Source of the DNA: Vulcanimicrobiota bacterium
GTDB taxonomy: Bacteria > Vulcanimicrobiota > Vulcanimicrobiia > Vulcanimicrobiales > Vulcanimicrobiaceae
Length of the DNA stretch: 64,000 nucleotides
Assembly: GCA_003168375.1 (NCBI GenBank)
Contig: PMSI01000001.1
Span: forward strand, 496,001-560,000
Reading direction: 5' to 3'
Shown one piece after another: positions 39,238 through 47,798 of the stretch. Within the stretch, counting starts at the first letter, position 1; each line of letters starts with the position of its first letter. The notes below the pieces were generated by a model that searched no databases, had not been told where the DNA came from, and saw only the letters and a list, made by a program, of their open reading frames with translations. The position numbers and the translations under genes were made by a program.

Positions 39238-41730
39238 ATGGCGCTCAGCCCTCTGGACATCGCGGTCATCGTCGCGTTCTTCGCGATCAACCTCGGGATC
39301 GGGCTGTGGTTCGCGCGCGGCAGCGGCAAGAATATCGGCGAGTACTTTCTGTCGGGCCGCAGCGCGCCGTGGTGGCTCACCGGGACGTCGATGGTCGCGA
39401 CGACGTTCGCCGTCGACACGCCGCTCGCGGTGACCGGGTTCGTCGCGCAGAACGGGATCGCCGGCAACTGGCTGTGGTGGAACATGGCGGCGAGCGGGAT
39501 GCTGACGGTGTTCTTCTTCGCGGCGCTGTGGCGGCGGTCGGGGGTGCTGACCGACGTCGAGTTCATCGAGCTGCGCTACGGCGGGAAGCCCGCATCGTGG
39601 CTGCGCGGCGTGCGCGCCGTGTACCAGGGCGTGATCGTCAACACGATCATCATGGGCTGGGTCAACCTGGCGATGGTGAAGATCCTCACGCTGACGCTCC
39701 ACGTGCCGACGCTCCCCGCGCTCTACGTCTGCCTGGCGCTGACCGCGCTCTACGTCACGATCGGCGGTTTCTGGTCGGTGCTGGTCACCGACTTTCTGCA
39801 GTTCATCGTCAAGATGACGATGGCGGTCGTGCTCGCCGTCGCGGCCGTCGCCGCAGTCGGAGGGATCGCGGCGCTCAAAGCGGGCCTCGCCACGGTCGAC
39901 GCGCAGCACCGCGCGAGCGGCGGCGGTTCGATCCTCGCCTTCGTGCCGTCCGGCGGCGATGCGAGTTGGATGCCGCTGACGACGTTCCTCGTCTTCATCG
40001 GCGTCGCGTGGTGGGCGTCGTCGTACCCCGGTGCGGAGCCGGGCGGGGGGTCGTACATCGCGCAGCGGATCTTCGCCTCGCGCAGTGAGAAGGACGCCGT
40101 CTTCGCCACGCTCTTCTTCAACGTCGCGCACTACGCGCTGCGGCCGTGGCCGTGGATCCTGGTCGCGCTCGCCGCGCTCGTGCTCTACCCGCACGGCGTG
40201 ATCGGTGCGAACGGACAGCCCGATCCCGAGCTCGGCTACGTGCAGACGCTGGTCGATCACCTTCCGGTCGCGCTTCGGGGCCTGATGATGGCCGGCTTCC
40301 TGGCGGCGTATATGTCGACGATCGGGACGCAGCTGAACCTCGGCGCGTCGTACCTCACCAACGACCTATACCGCCGGTTCGTGAAGCAAAACGCGAGCGA
40401 CGCGCACTACGTCGTGATCTCGCGCTGGATGACGGTCGTCGCGATGGTGCTCGCAGCGGTCGTCACCCTCTTCATGACCTCGGTCGGCGATGCGTGGAAG
40501 TACATGCTCACGCTGACCGCCGGCGTCGGCCTGGTGATGATCCTGCGCTGGTACTGGTGGCGGATCAGCGCGTGGAGCGAGATCTCCGCGCTTGCCGCGT
40601 CGGCGATCGTCGGCAGCTTGTGCTACATGCCGTGGACGGGAATCGCTGGCGGCGACCCGAACGCGACCGGAAAACGCCTGCTGGTGACCGTCGTGGCGAC
40701 GACGGTCGTGTGGCTCGTCGTCACGTTTGTGACGAAACCCGAGAGTGAGGCTACCTTGAAGCGATTCTACGAACGCGTGCGGCCGGCCGGGAGCGGCTGG
40801 GGTCCCATTGCGCGGCTCGTGCCGGGCGGCTCGGAAGACAAGCTCGGGATCGCGCTCGTCGACTGGGTTGCCGGGCTCGGCCTCGTCTACGGCGTGCTCT
40901 TCGGGATCGGGCGGATCGTGCTGGGCGAGCTCGGCCAGGGCCTCGCGTGGCTGGCGCTCGCGGCGGTGTGCGGCGCGGTGATCGCGCGCTCGCTGAGCCG
41001 GCCCACGACCAAGGTCGCGGTCACGGCGATGCTCGTGTTGGTTGCGGTGCTGCTACCGCAGCACGGCTTTGCCGCCGACACCGACAAGACGCTGACCAAC
41101 GTGAAAGGGAACGTCACGTACGAACGCAGCGGCAAGCAGAAGCCGCTGGTCTCCGCCGCCTCGATCGCGTTGGCGAGTCAAGACTGGGCGACGACCGGCG
41201 ACGCCTCGCAGGCCCGCGTGCTGCTCCCCGACTCCTCGCGCGTGCTGATCGCCAGCGCGACGCGCGTCCAGATGACCCGCTTCGACCAGTCCGACGTCGC
41301 GCACGCGCAGTTCATCGTCGATCACGGACGCGTTCGCTTCCAAGTCGAGCATCCGCAAGGCGCGAAGGCCGATTACACGTTCAAGACGACGACCGCGAAC
41401 ATCGCCGTACGCGGCACCGAAGGCGACATCGGCGTCGACGGCGATCAGTTGACCGTGAACGTCTACAACACGCTGTCGCCGGACGCGCCGGTCGAGGTGA
41501 CGTTCACCGCCGGTGACCACCCCGGCACGGTGCTCAAGCTGTACGCCGGCCAGTCACTGGTCGCGCGGCTGGTGAACGGGATCATTCAGACGCAGGTCGA
41601 CAAAGTCACCCAAGCCGCGCTGGCACAGTTCTCGGAGCTCGGCGTGCCGACCAGCATCGCCGACTTCAAAGGCCGCGCCATCGACGAGGTCAAGAAGCGG
41701 CTACCGGGGATCCCCGGCTTCCCGCACTAG
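39238..41730 (+). CDS. Sodium:solute symporter fused to FecR-like domain
   Basis: One continuous 830-codon frame. Residues about 1-590 form a 13-14-helix SSS-family symporter (start LDIAVIVAFFAINLGIGLWFARG; RSAPWWLTGTSMVATTFAVDTPLAV; MMAGFLAAYMSTIGTQLNLGASYLTNDLY). A hydrophobic stretch that looks like a signal peptide (AVTAMLVLVAVLLPQHGFA, about 595-613) then leads to a FecR-like domain (TLTNVKGNVTYERSG, then TANIAVRGTEGDIGVDG) and a helical tail. FecR domains usually sit outside the cytoplasm and bind or sense. Fusion to a symporter is unusual and may have arisen by joining a secreted-protein gene in frame. The ATG at 39238 is clear. The transported solute is unknown. Confidence 0.85.
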   Translation: MALSPLDIAVIVAFFAINLGIGLWFARGSGKNIGEYFLSGRSAPWWLTGTSMVATTFAVDTPLAVTGFVAQNGIAGNWLWWNMAASGMLTVFFFAALWRRSGVLTDVEFIELRYGGKPASWLRGVRAVYQGVIVNTIIMGWVNLAMVKILTLTLHVPTLPALYVCLALTALYVTIGGFWSVLVTDFLQFIVKMTMAVVLAVAAVAAVGGIAALKAGLATVDAQHRASGGGSILAFVPSGGDASWMPLTTFLVFIGVAWWASSYPGAEPGGGSYIAQRIFASRSEKDAVFATLFFNVAHYALRPWPWILVALAALVLYPHGVIGANGQPDPELGYVQTLVDHLPVALRGLMMAGFLAAYMSTIGTQLNLGASYLTNDLYRRFVKQNASDAHYVVISRWMTVVAMVLAAVVTLFMTSVGDAWKYMLTLTAGVGLVMILRWYWWRISAWSEISALAASAIVGSLCYMPWTGIAGGDPNATGKRLLVTVVATTVVWLVVTFVTKPESEATLKRFYERVRPAGSGWGPIARLVPGGSEDKLGIALVDWVAGLGLVYGVLFGIGRIVLGELGQGLAWLALAAVCGAVIARSLSRPTTKVAVTAMLVLVAVLLPQHGFAADTDKTLTNVKGNVTYERSGKQKPLVSAASIALASQDWATTGDASQARVLLPDSSRVLIASATRVQMTRFDQSDVAHAQFIVDHGRVRFQVEHPQGAKADYTFKTTTANIAVRGTEGDIGVDGDQLTVNVYNTLSPDAPVEVTFTAGDHPGTVLKLYAGQSLVARLVNGIIQTQVDKVTQAALAQFSELGVPTSIADFKGRAIDEVKKRLPGIPGFPH

Positions 41731-41736
41731 CGTCGC

Positions 41737-42138
41737 CTACTCCGACGGCGCCTCGATGATCGCCCCGAACCGTTCGTCCAGGTAGCGCGCCGCGTCGTCG
41801 AGCTGCGCGGCGAGCTCGTCCAGCGTGGTTGCCGCGCGGATGCCGTCCGCGCACTCGACGATCTCGCGGTCGAGCTGGTGGACCCGGTCGACCAGCGTCG
41901 CGTCGAAGCGCGCGTGATCGGCGGCCTTGATCACGCGCTGGTCGGAGAACTCGCAGCGCGTCATCAGCCCGTCGAGCCGCTCGACCAACGCCTCGGTCGG
42001 CTTCAGCCGCTCGCGCGCCTCGGAGAGCGCCTCCCCGAGGATGGCCCGGATCTGCTTGTCGACTTGGTGGCGGGCGTCCATGTTGGCGTAATCGGCGTAG
42101 CCCGCGATTCGCTGCTGGAGGTACTCGAGGTCGGTCAT
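41737..42138 (-). CDS. Hypothetical helical protein
   Basis: Unrecognised protein of 133 residues. It is acidic, lacks signal peptide or membrane segment, and consists mostly of predicted helices with heptad-like spacing (for example EYLQQRIAGYADY, EARERLKPTEALVERLDGLM, LAAQLDDAARYLDERFG), so a helical bundle or coiled coil is likely. The ATG start is unambiguous. It converges with the symporter-FecR gene and diverges from the cyclase-like gene 38 bases away, but no functional link is evident. Confidence 0.6.
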   Translation of the reverse strand: MTDLEYLQQRIAGYADYANMDARHQVDKQIRAILGEALSEARERLKPTEALVERLDGLMTRCEFSDQRVIKAADHARFDATLVDRVHQLDREIVECADGIRAATTLDELAAQLDDAARYLDERFGAIIEAPSE

Positions 42139-42176
42139 CCCGCGGGTTACGGCACGTTCCGGCCGAAAACCCCGGT

Positions 42177-43235
42177 ATGCCGGTGCTCGGGTGGCTGATC
42201 GTCCTGGCAGCGCTCGGCGCAGTCGTCGGGTGCGTGGCGGCGTGGCGCCGCTGGCGGGCCGAGGAGCGGGAGCTGGCCCGGGTGCGCGCGACCTTCGCCC
42301 GCTACGTCGCTCCCTCGGTCGTCGATCATCTGCTCGCGCGCAAGGACGAACGCATGTTCACCGGGCAGGCGGTGCGCGCGACCGTCCTGGTGTGCCGGGT
42401 CCGCAACTTCGCGCATTTCATCGAGCCGCTCTCGCCGGAAGAGACGCTGCGCTACCTCAACGAGTTCTATGCGCTGGCCGGGACGGCGGTCCAGCGGCAT
42501 CGCGGGATCATCGAATCGTTCCTCGGCGACGGGATCGTCGGCGTGTTCGGCGTCCCGCTCGAAAACCCGACCCAGGAGGACGACGCGCTGCAAGCCGCGC
42601 TCGACATCGTGCGTAACGTCGTCGCAATGCGAAAGCGGTGGGCGAACCAGAACCGCAAAGCGCTCACGATCGGCATCGGGATCAACACCGGCGAGATGAT
42701 CGCCGGCGACGCGGGCTTCCGCGACCGGCGCGAGTTCACCGTCGTCGGCAGCGAAGCGATGTTCGCGCACCGATTGCAAGAGGCGGCGTTCGTGCTCAAT
42801 GCGTTCATCGTCGCGTCGCGCGCTACGTGCGAGACGCTGGCGGCCGAATACAAGCTCGTGCCCGTTAGCGGCGTCCCGCTCGCCGGCGTGCGGCGGATTC
42901 TCGATGCGTTCGTCGTGCGCGCACGGCTGGGCGGCGCCGAGCGCTTCACGGTGCCCGACGGCGCGATGGTCGAGACGACGATCGAGCGGCCCGAGCCGCG
43001 CGCACCCGTCGCCGCCGCCGCCCCGGTCTCCGCGCCGGCCAGGGCGCAAGCGGCACCCGAACCCCCGCTCGCGCGGCCGCGGCCGCGGCCGGCGCCGCCG
43101 CCGGCGAACGACGTCGACCTGCACGATCTGAGCCGCGGCTGGACGTTCCCGCGCGAAGACGCGAAGCCGATCGTCCCGGACCCGCCGCCGCCACGCGCGA
43201 CCTACCAGGGTCCCGGAGGCTCGGTCGACCTGTAG
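42177..43235 (+). CDS. Degenerate class III nucleotide cyclase-like protein
   Basis: Protein of 352 residues: one N-terminal membrane helix (about 3-23), a class III cyclase homology domain (about 50-235) and a Pro/Ala/Arg-rich tail. Conserved structural parts are present (LSPEETLRYLNEFYALAGTAVQRHRGIIESFLGDGIVGVFG; IGIGINTGEMIAGDAG). However, the first metal-binding Asp position (normally in a FxDIRGF motif) reads CRVRNF, and the adenine/ribose-binding region (normally YTVIGDxVNxAxRL) reads FTVVGSEAMFAHRL. The second metal Asp (GDGI) is intact. It is probably catalytically weak or inactive and may act as a regulatory or ligand-binding pseudo-cyclase. Confidence 0.8.
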   Translation: MPVLGWLIVLAALGAVVGCVAAWRRWRAEERELARVRATFARYVAPSVVDHLLARKDERMFTGQAVRATVLVCRVRNFAHFIEPLSPEETLRYLNEFYALAGTAVQRHRGIIESFLGDGIVGVFGVPLENPTQEDDALQAALDIVRNVVAMRKRWANQNRKALTIGIGINTGEMIAGDAGFRDRREFTVVGSEAMFAHRLQEAAFVLNAFIVASRATCETLAAEYKLVPVSGVPLAGVRRILDAFVVRARLGGAERFTVPDGAMVETTIERPEPRAPVAAAAPVSAPARAQAAPEPPLARPRPRPAPPPANDVDLHDLSRGWTFPREDAKPIVPDPPPPRATYQGPGGSVDL

Positions 43236-43242
43236 CGGCGCG

Positions 43243-43635
43243 CTACTCGCGCGCGACCGCGATCGCGGTCAGTTCGAAGCGGCAGCCGAACAGCAGCGGC
43301 CCCGAGCCGATGAACGCGCGCGCCGGCAGCGGGCCGTCGAAATACTGCACGTAGACCGCGTTGAACGTGGCGAAGTGGGCGACGTCGGACGCGAAGATCG
43401 TCACCATCACGAGATCGTTCGTCGTCATCTCCGCGGCAGCGAGCACCGCGCGCACGTCGTCCAAGAGGAGCCGCGCCTCGTCGGCCGGATCCTGGGGTGG
43501 CCTCCGCGTCGCCGGATCGAGGCCGAGCCGGCCCGACACGTAGAGCGTATCGCCCGCCCGCACGGCGTCGCTGAACGGAAGCTGCGTCACGCCGGGCGGC
43601 AGTTGACGCGGAAGGACGATGTGTTGGCGCTGCAT
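43243..43635 (-). CDS. RidA/YjgF-family deaminase-like protein
   Basis: Small trimeric enimine/imine deaminase family protein, 130 residues. It contains FSDAVRAGDTLYVSGRLGLDP, a helix DEARLLLDDVRAVLAAAEM, VTIFASDVAHFATFNAVYVQYFDG and PARAFIGSGPLLFGCRFELTAIAVA. The conserved Arg of the active site (in PxR) is present, as is the C-terminal Glu position (FELTAIA). The ATG at 43635 was chosen; the long open frame upstream is shadow. RidA proteins remove reactive 2-aminoacrylate formed by PLP dehydratases such as the threonine dehydratase elsewhere in this window. It lies 8 bases downstream of the antiporter gene. Confidence 0.9.
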   Translation of the reverse strand: MQRQHIVLPRQLPPGVTQLPFSDAVRAGDTLYVSGRLGLDPATRRPPQDPADEARLLLDDVRAVLAAAEMTTNDLVMVTIFASDVAHFATFNAVYVQYFDGPLPARAFIGSGPLLFGCRFELTAIAVARE

Positions 43636-43643
43636 CGCGTGTT

Positions 43644-44813
43644 CTAAGACGTGCGAGCTCCATCTCCCCGCCCGCCGTACATCCGCTTGAGCAACACCTC
43701 CAGGGGCGCCCCCTGCACCACGATCGTCACCAGCACGACGGCGAAGGTCGCGTCGATGATCTGCGGGCGGAACGGTACCGTGTCGGGGAGCGAGAGCGCC
43801 AGGGCGAGCGGCAGCGCCCCGCGCATCCCGGCAAGAAAGACCGTGATCCGTCCCGCGCGATCGCGCGTCGCGACGAGCGCGAGCAGAACGCGAGCCAGCC
43901 ACACCACCGCGATCGCGGCGAGGACGAGCAACGGCTCGTGAACGATGCGATCGGGCTGGATCAGCAGCCCCGTCGCGATGAAGACGACGGCGTTCGCAAC
44001 GAACGCCAGGGAGCTCCACACGCGATCGACCTCCTCGGTGTTGCTGATCGCCTCGGGGTTGTGCGCGATCGTGGCCCGCAGCGCGATCGCGCCGGCGGCG
44101 GTTGCGAAGATCCCGGAACAATGGATCCCGGTCGCGGCGAGATAGGCGACGTACGCGAGGACGATCGTCACCGTCACCTCGTATTCGGCGGCGCTCGTCG
44201 CGCGCAGCACCGCGGCGCACAGCACGCCCGCCAGCGCTCCGATCAGCACGCCGCCGCCGATCTGGATCACCGCGGCGAGCACCTCGGCAGCGGGCGAGAC
44301 CGGCTGACCGGCGGCGAGCGCGAGCGCGAATCCGAACAAGACGAGGGCGACGCCGTCGTTGCTGAGCGACTCGCCCTCGATCAGCGTGCGCAGATCCACC
44401 GGCACGGGGACGCGCCGAAACGCTGCAACGACGGCGACCGGATCGGTCGCCGCCACGATCGCGCCGAAGAGCAGCGCCGCGCCGAACGGCAGCACACCGA
44501 GCAGCGCGAGGCCGCCGGCGACGATCCCCGCGGTGACGAGCGTGCCCGGCACCGCGAGGACGGCGATCCGCCAGCCGAGACGCCGCAGCGCCTCGAGATC
44601 GAGGTTCCACGCCGCTTCAAAGATCAGCGGCGGCAGGAACACGAACAGCACGGTGTCGCCGAACGCGAACGGCAGCGCGATCGGGAACAGCGTTCCGACG
44701 CCGACCATCGCGACGGCGGCGGGTACCCGAACGCGCTCGGCGAGAATCGCGACCAGCACCCCGGCGCCGAGCAGCGCGGTGAACGCGCCGACGCTGTGCG
44801 CGACCTCGTTCAT
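43644..44813 (-). CDS. Na+/H+ antiporter, CPA1 family
   Basis: Cation/proton antiporter of 389 residues with about 12 helices. Diagnostic motifs are FLPPLIFEAAWNLDL, FGAIVAATDPVAVVAAF (the Asp of the transport site), LIEGESLSNDGVALVLFGFAL and GMRGALPLALALSLP, all features of NhaP/NHE-type CPA1 carriers. There is no large cytoplasmic tail. The ATG at 44813 overlaps the sir2 stop (ATGA). It likely extrudes Na+ (or K+) in exchange for protons. It sits in an operon order sir2, antiporter, ridA. Confidence 0.92.
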   Translation of the reverse strand: MNEVAHSVGAFTALLGAGVLVAILAERVRVPAAVAMVGVGTLFPIALPFAFGDTVLFVFLPPLIFEAAWNLDLEALRRLGWRIAVLAVPGTLVTAGIVAGGLALLGVLPFGAALLFGAIVAATDPVAVVAAFRRVPVPVDLRTLIEGESLSNDGVALVLFGFALALAAGQPVSPAAEVLAAVIQIGGGVLIGALAGVLCAAVLRATSAAEYEVTVTIVLAYVAYLAATGIHCSGIFATAAGAIALRATIAHNPEAISNTEEVDRVWSSLAFVANAVVFIATGLLIQPDRIVHEPLLVLAAIAVVWLARVLLALVATRDRAGRITVFLAGMRGALPLALALSLPDTVPFRPQIIDATFAVVLVTIVVQGAPLEVLLKRMYGGRGDGARTS

Positions 44814-45532
44814 GCGAGCCCCGGAAGGACGTCGGAGGCGCGCGCGCGGATCGACTGGTCGACCTGCGCCGTCAGCGCCGTCTCCTCGGGATTGATTTCG
44901 ACGACGTAGGCGCGCGTCACGCGCTTGGTCGCGAGCGACGCCGCCGGGTGAACGATCCCCGAGGTGCCGACCACCAGCATCAGCTCGGCGCGGCGCGCGG
45001 CGTCGAATGCCGCGGCGAGCACCTCGGCGGGCAGTGATTCGCCGAACCACACAATGTCGGGCCGCCACATCCCGCCGCACTCGTGCTCGAGCGCCTCGAT
45101 GTCGAAAGCGTCGTCGAACGGCCGCCGCGCGTCGCAGCGCGTGCACTTCGCCTCGCGCAGGTTGCCGTGGAGTTCCAGCACGTTCCGCGAGCCGGCGCGC
45201 AGGTGGAGCGAGTCGACGTTCTGCGTCGCGAGCGTGAAGTCGGGGACGCGCTTCTCGATCGCTGCCAGCGCGACGTGCGCCGGCGACGGCTCGACCGACT
45301 TGTGGGCGTTGCGGCGTTCGTTGTACCACGTCCACACCAGGCGAGGATCGCGCGCGAAACCTTGCGGCGAGGCAAGCTCTTCGACCCGATGCGTGCGCCA
45401 CAGACCGCCGACGCCGCGAAAGGTCGGGAGCCCGCTCTCGGCCGAGATGCCGGAGCCGGTGAGGACGGTGACGGAGCGCGCGGCATCGAGCCGCTCGCGC
45501 AGGTCGCCGAGCTCGGGAACCGTGTCTCGCAT
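44810..45532 (-). CDS. Sir2-family NAD-dependent protein deacylase
   Basis: Sirtuin of about 240 residues. NAD-binding motifs: VTVLTGSGISAESGLPTFRG, LATQNVDSLH and ELHGNL (catalytic His), VVGTSGIVHPAA. The class III WYNERR segment (tyrosine and arginine three residues apart) suggests desuccinylase/demalonylase capability in addition to deacetylation. The zinc site is reduced: CTRC is intact, but the second pair has Glu-His-Glu before its single Cys (EHECGG), so one Cys is missing and a nearby His may replace it. I chose ATG 45532; a GTG seven codons upstream is possible. It is coupled to the antiporter by ATGA. Confidence 0.9.
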   Translation of the reverse strand: MRDTVPELGDLRERLDAARSVTVLTGSGISAESGLPTFRGVGGLWRTHRVEELASPQGFARDPRLVWTWYNERRNAHKSVEPSPAHVALAAIEKRVPDFTLATQNVDSLHLRAGSRNVLELHGNLREAKCTRCDARRPFDDAFDIEALEHECGGMWRPDIVWFGESLPAEVLAAAFDAARRAELMLVVGTSGIVHPAASLATKRVTRAYVVEINPEETALTAQVDQSIRARASDVLPGLA

Positions 45533-45625
45533 CGCCAGTCGGTTCGACCGCACGGCCCATCCGTCCGTCGTGCGGCGGCGTTACCCCGGCGAGGTGACCG
45601 CCACAGCGACGCGAAGGCCCGCCCA

Positions 45626-46159
45626 ATGGATCCCGGGGTCCGCCTGATGGAGCGGGTTGCGGCGCGCGACGTCCGTGCATTCGAGGCGCTCTATGACGGC
45701 TACCACCGGCTGGTCTTCGGGATCGGGCTGCGTATGCTCGGCGATCCGGCCCTGGCCGAAGACCTCACCCAAACGGTGTTCATGAAGATTTGGACGGCGC
45801 CGGAGGCGTTCCGCGGCGGCTCGTTCGTCGCGTGGGTCTCGCGCGTCGCGCGCAACCGCGCGCTCGACGTGCTGCGCTCCAAGGCGGTCCACCCGGAGAG
45901 CGAGATCCCGGCCGACCTCCCGCTCGAGGGCGCGCTCGACGACGACGTGTTCAGCCGCTTGGACGCGCAGCGCGTGCGCGATGCGCTCTCGGCGCTGCCG
46001 CCCGAGCAGCGCGCGCTGATCGAGCTCGGGTTCTTCGGCGGCGTGACGCACCAAGAGCTCGCGCGCCGTACCGACACGCCGCTCGGCACGGTGAAGACGC
46101 GCATTCGCAGCGGACTGCGCCGGATGCGGGAAACGCTCGGGGAGCGGGTGTCGCGATGA
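45626..46159 (+). CDS. ECF RNA polymerase sigma factor
   Basis: Extracytoplasmic-function sigma factor of 177 residues. Region 2 is recognisable (FEALYDGYHRLVFGIGLRMLGDPALAEDLTQTVFMKIW, then FVAWVSRVARNRALDVLRS), and region 4 covers LPPEQRALIELGFFGGVTHQELARRTDTPLGTVKTRIRSGLRRMR, its helix-turn-helix intact. Between them is an acidic linker. The ATG at 45626 starts region 2 at the expected distance; the upstream extension is a shadow of the divergent sir2 gene. Its stop overlaps the anti-sigma start (ATGA), the usual arrangement for ECF/RskA pairs in which the anti-sigma binds and silences the sigma factor at the membrane. Confidence 0.95.
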   Translation: MDPGVRLMERVAARDVRAFEALYDGYHRLVFGIGLRMLGDPALAEDLTQTVFMKIWTAPEAFRGGSFVAWVSRVARNRALDVLRSKAVHPESEIPADLPLEGALDDDVFSRLDAQRVRDALSALPPEQRALIELGFFGGVTHQELARRTDTPLGTVKTRIRSGLRRMRETLGERVSR

Positions 46160-46941
46160 ACGAGCCCGCGAACCGCGAGGAGATGATGGAGTCGGTCGCG
46201 CTCTACGCGCTCGGCGTGTTGCCGCGCGAGGAAGCCGCGCTGATCGCGGCGTTCATCGCGAACGACCTCGAAGCGCGCCGCGAGTACCTCGACCTGCGCG
46301 CGGCGGCGGACGCGATCGCCCACAGCGCGGACGAGCCGGTCGATTCGGCAACCTCGTCGCGGATGAAAGAGCGCCTGATGGCGCGCGTCCGCGCCGCGGC
46401 GTCCGGACAGACGGCGGCGCGGAGCCGCGTCCAGGCCGCCTACCCGGCGTGGATCTGGGGGACGGGGCTCGCCACGGCGGCGGCGGTCGTCTTCTCGGTG
46501 GTGACCGTCGCGCAGGACGTGAACCTGCGCGGGAATCTCGCCGCGGCGCAGCGCCGGATCCAGGTGCTGGCGGCGCAGAACAGCCAGATCGAACGGGTCG
46601 CGGCTCAGGACCGCCGCACCCTGACCGACCTGCTCGCCCCGGACGCCAAACGCTACGAGGTCGCCGCCGGCACCGTGGTGGTACGCCGCGACCGCATCTA
46701 CTTTGCGTTCTCGAAGCTGCCGCCGCCCCCGAAGGGGCACGTCTACCAGGCCTGGACGGCGCCCAAGGGCTCGACGACGGTCGCGCCCAGCGTCACCTTC
46801 TCGCCGAACGCCGACGGCGTCGCGGTCGTCGCCCTGCCGGTCGATGCGACGCGGGTCGGGGCCGTGGCGGTCAGCGTCGAACCGGAGGGCGGGAGCAAAG
46901 CTCCCACGACCACCCCCACGTTCGTCAAACCGCTGACCTAA
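46156..46941 (+). CDS. Anti-sigma factor, RskA-like
   Basis: Membrane anti-sigma factor of 261 residues. A cytoplasmic sigma-binding domain (about 1-85, MMESVALYALGVLPREEAALIAAFIANDLEARREYLDL) precedes a single membrane helix (about 98-116, PAWIWGTGLATAAAVVFSVVTV). A short coiled stretch (about 120-150) and an extracytoplasmic RskA domain (VVVRRDRIYFAFSKLPPPPKGHVYQAW...) follow. The zinc-binding HxxxCxxC of ZAS-type anti-sigma factors is absent, so control is probably by regulated proteolysis. It is coupled to the sigma gene. Confidence 0.92.
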   Translation: MNEPANREEMMESVALYALGVLPREEAALIAAFIANDLEARREYLDLRAAADAIAHSADEPVDSATSSRMKERLMARVRAAASGQTAARSRVQAAYPAWIWGTGLATAAAVVFSVVTVAQDVNLRGNLAAAQRRIQVLAAQNSQIERVAAQDRRTLTDLLAPDAKRYEVAAGTVVVRRDRIYFAFSKLPPPPKGHVYQAWTAPKGSTTVAPSVTFSPNADGVAVVALPVDATRVGAVAVSVEPEGGSKAPTTTPTFVKPLT

Positions 46942-46976
46942 AGAACCGCCGCCATAGAGCGAGAAACAGCCGCCCG

Positions 46977-47798
46977 CTGCTCGAGCCCGTAACCCGCGCG
47001 ACACGCCGCGATGCGATCCGCTTCGCCGCGCGCCGACCGTACGAGAACGTCTTCCTCCAATGGGTGCTCGAGGGCGGCCACGGCCCCGCCGTGCCCGACG
47101 AGCTCGTGCTGAACCGCGACTTCCGCGGCCGGACGACGGGGCTCATCTTCTACGGCGCCCAGCTCGTGATCGCCGCCGACGACGAGAGCGCGATCGATGC
47201 GTTCGGCGTCGAGACGCGCAAGCACCGCGGGCTGCGCAGCTTCGTCGGCCCGAAACACGCCGTCGACGGCGTGTGGGCGCGCGTGCACGGCTGGCACCCG
47301 CAGCCGGTGATCGTGCGGCCGGAGCAGCCCTTGTACGCGCTCGTCCCCGAGGCGCTGCGCGCCGCGAGCCCGGAGGTCGAGGTGCGGCCGGCGCGCGACG
47401 ACGAGGCCGAACTCGTCGCCTACCACAGCGGAGCGATGATCCTGGGCGAGCTCGGCTACGACCCGCGCGCGAACCGCGGCGCCTTCACCGGCGCGGTGCG
47501 GCGTGCGATCGCGCAGGGACTGTGGTGGGTGTGGATCGTCGACGGAGAGCTACGGTTCCAGCTGAACATCGGACCGCGCACCTCGGCGACGACGCAGTTG
47601 CAAGGCGTCTGGACGCCGCCCGCACAACGCGCAAAGGGATACGCGACGCTCGGCTTGGCCGCGGTCGCTCGCTGCCTGCTCGCCAAGGAGACTACGCTCT
47701 CGCTCTACGTCAACGACTTCAATACTTCGGCGATCGCGCTCTACGAACGCGTCGGGTTCAGCCGCGTCGGCACCTTCGCGACGTACGTCTTCCCGTGA
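46977..47798 (+). CDS. GNAT N-acetyltransferase, apparent non-ATG (CTG) start
   Basis: Acetyltransferase with a C-terminal GNAT fold (about 150-273): VWIVDGELRFQLNIGP, QLQGVWTPPAQRAKGYATLGLAAVARCLL (the acetyl-CoA binding region) and LYVNDFNTSAIALYERVGFSRVG. An N-terminal domain of about 130 residues resembles the DUF4081-type module (RRPYENVFLQWVLEGG). The first canonical start after the upstream stop is GTG 47064, which would cut into that conserved segment. The frame is open upstream and contains only a CTG (46977) as a near-cognate start, giving LEPVTRATRRDAIRFAARRPYENVF. I use 46977. Acyl acceptor unknown. Its stop overlaps the next gene (GTGA). Confidence 0.75.
   Translation: MLEPVTRATRRDAIRFAARRPYENVFLQWVLEGGHGPAVPDELVLNRDFRGRTTGLIFYGAQLVIAADDESAIDAFGVETRKHRGLRSFVGPKHAVDGVWARVHGWHPQPVIVRPEQPLYALVPEALRAASPEVEVRPARDDEAELVAYHSGAMILGELGYDPRANRGAFTGAVRRAIAQGLWWVWIVDGELRFQLNIGPRTSATTQLQGVWTPPAQRAKGYATLGLAAVARCLLAKETTLSLYVNDFNTSAIALYERVGFSRVGTFATYVFP

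Noticed and set aside
41041-41730. A separate FecR-type gene starting at an internal ATG within the symporter frame
   Set aside because: The segment looks like a signal peptide, but there is no stop between it and the symporter and no ribosome-binding site at the internal ATG, so a fusion is the simpler reading. Internal initiation cannot be excluded.
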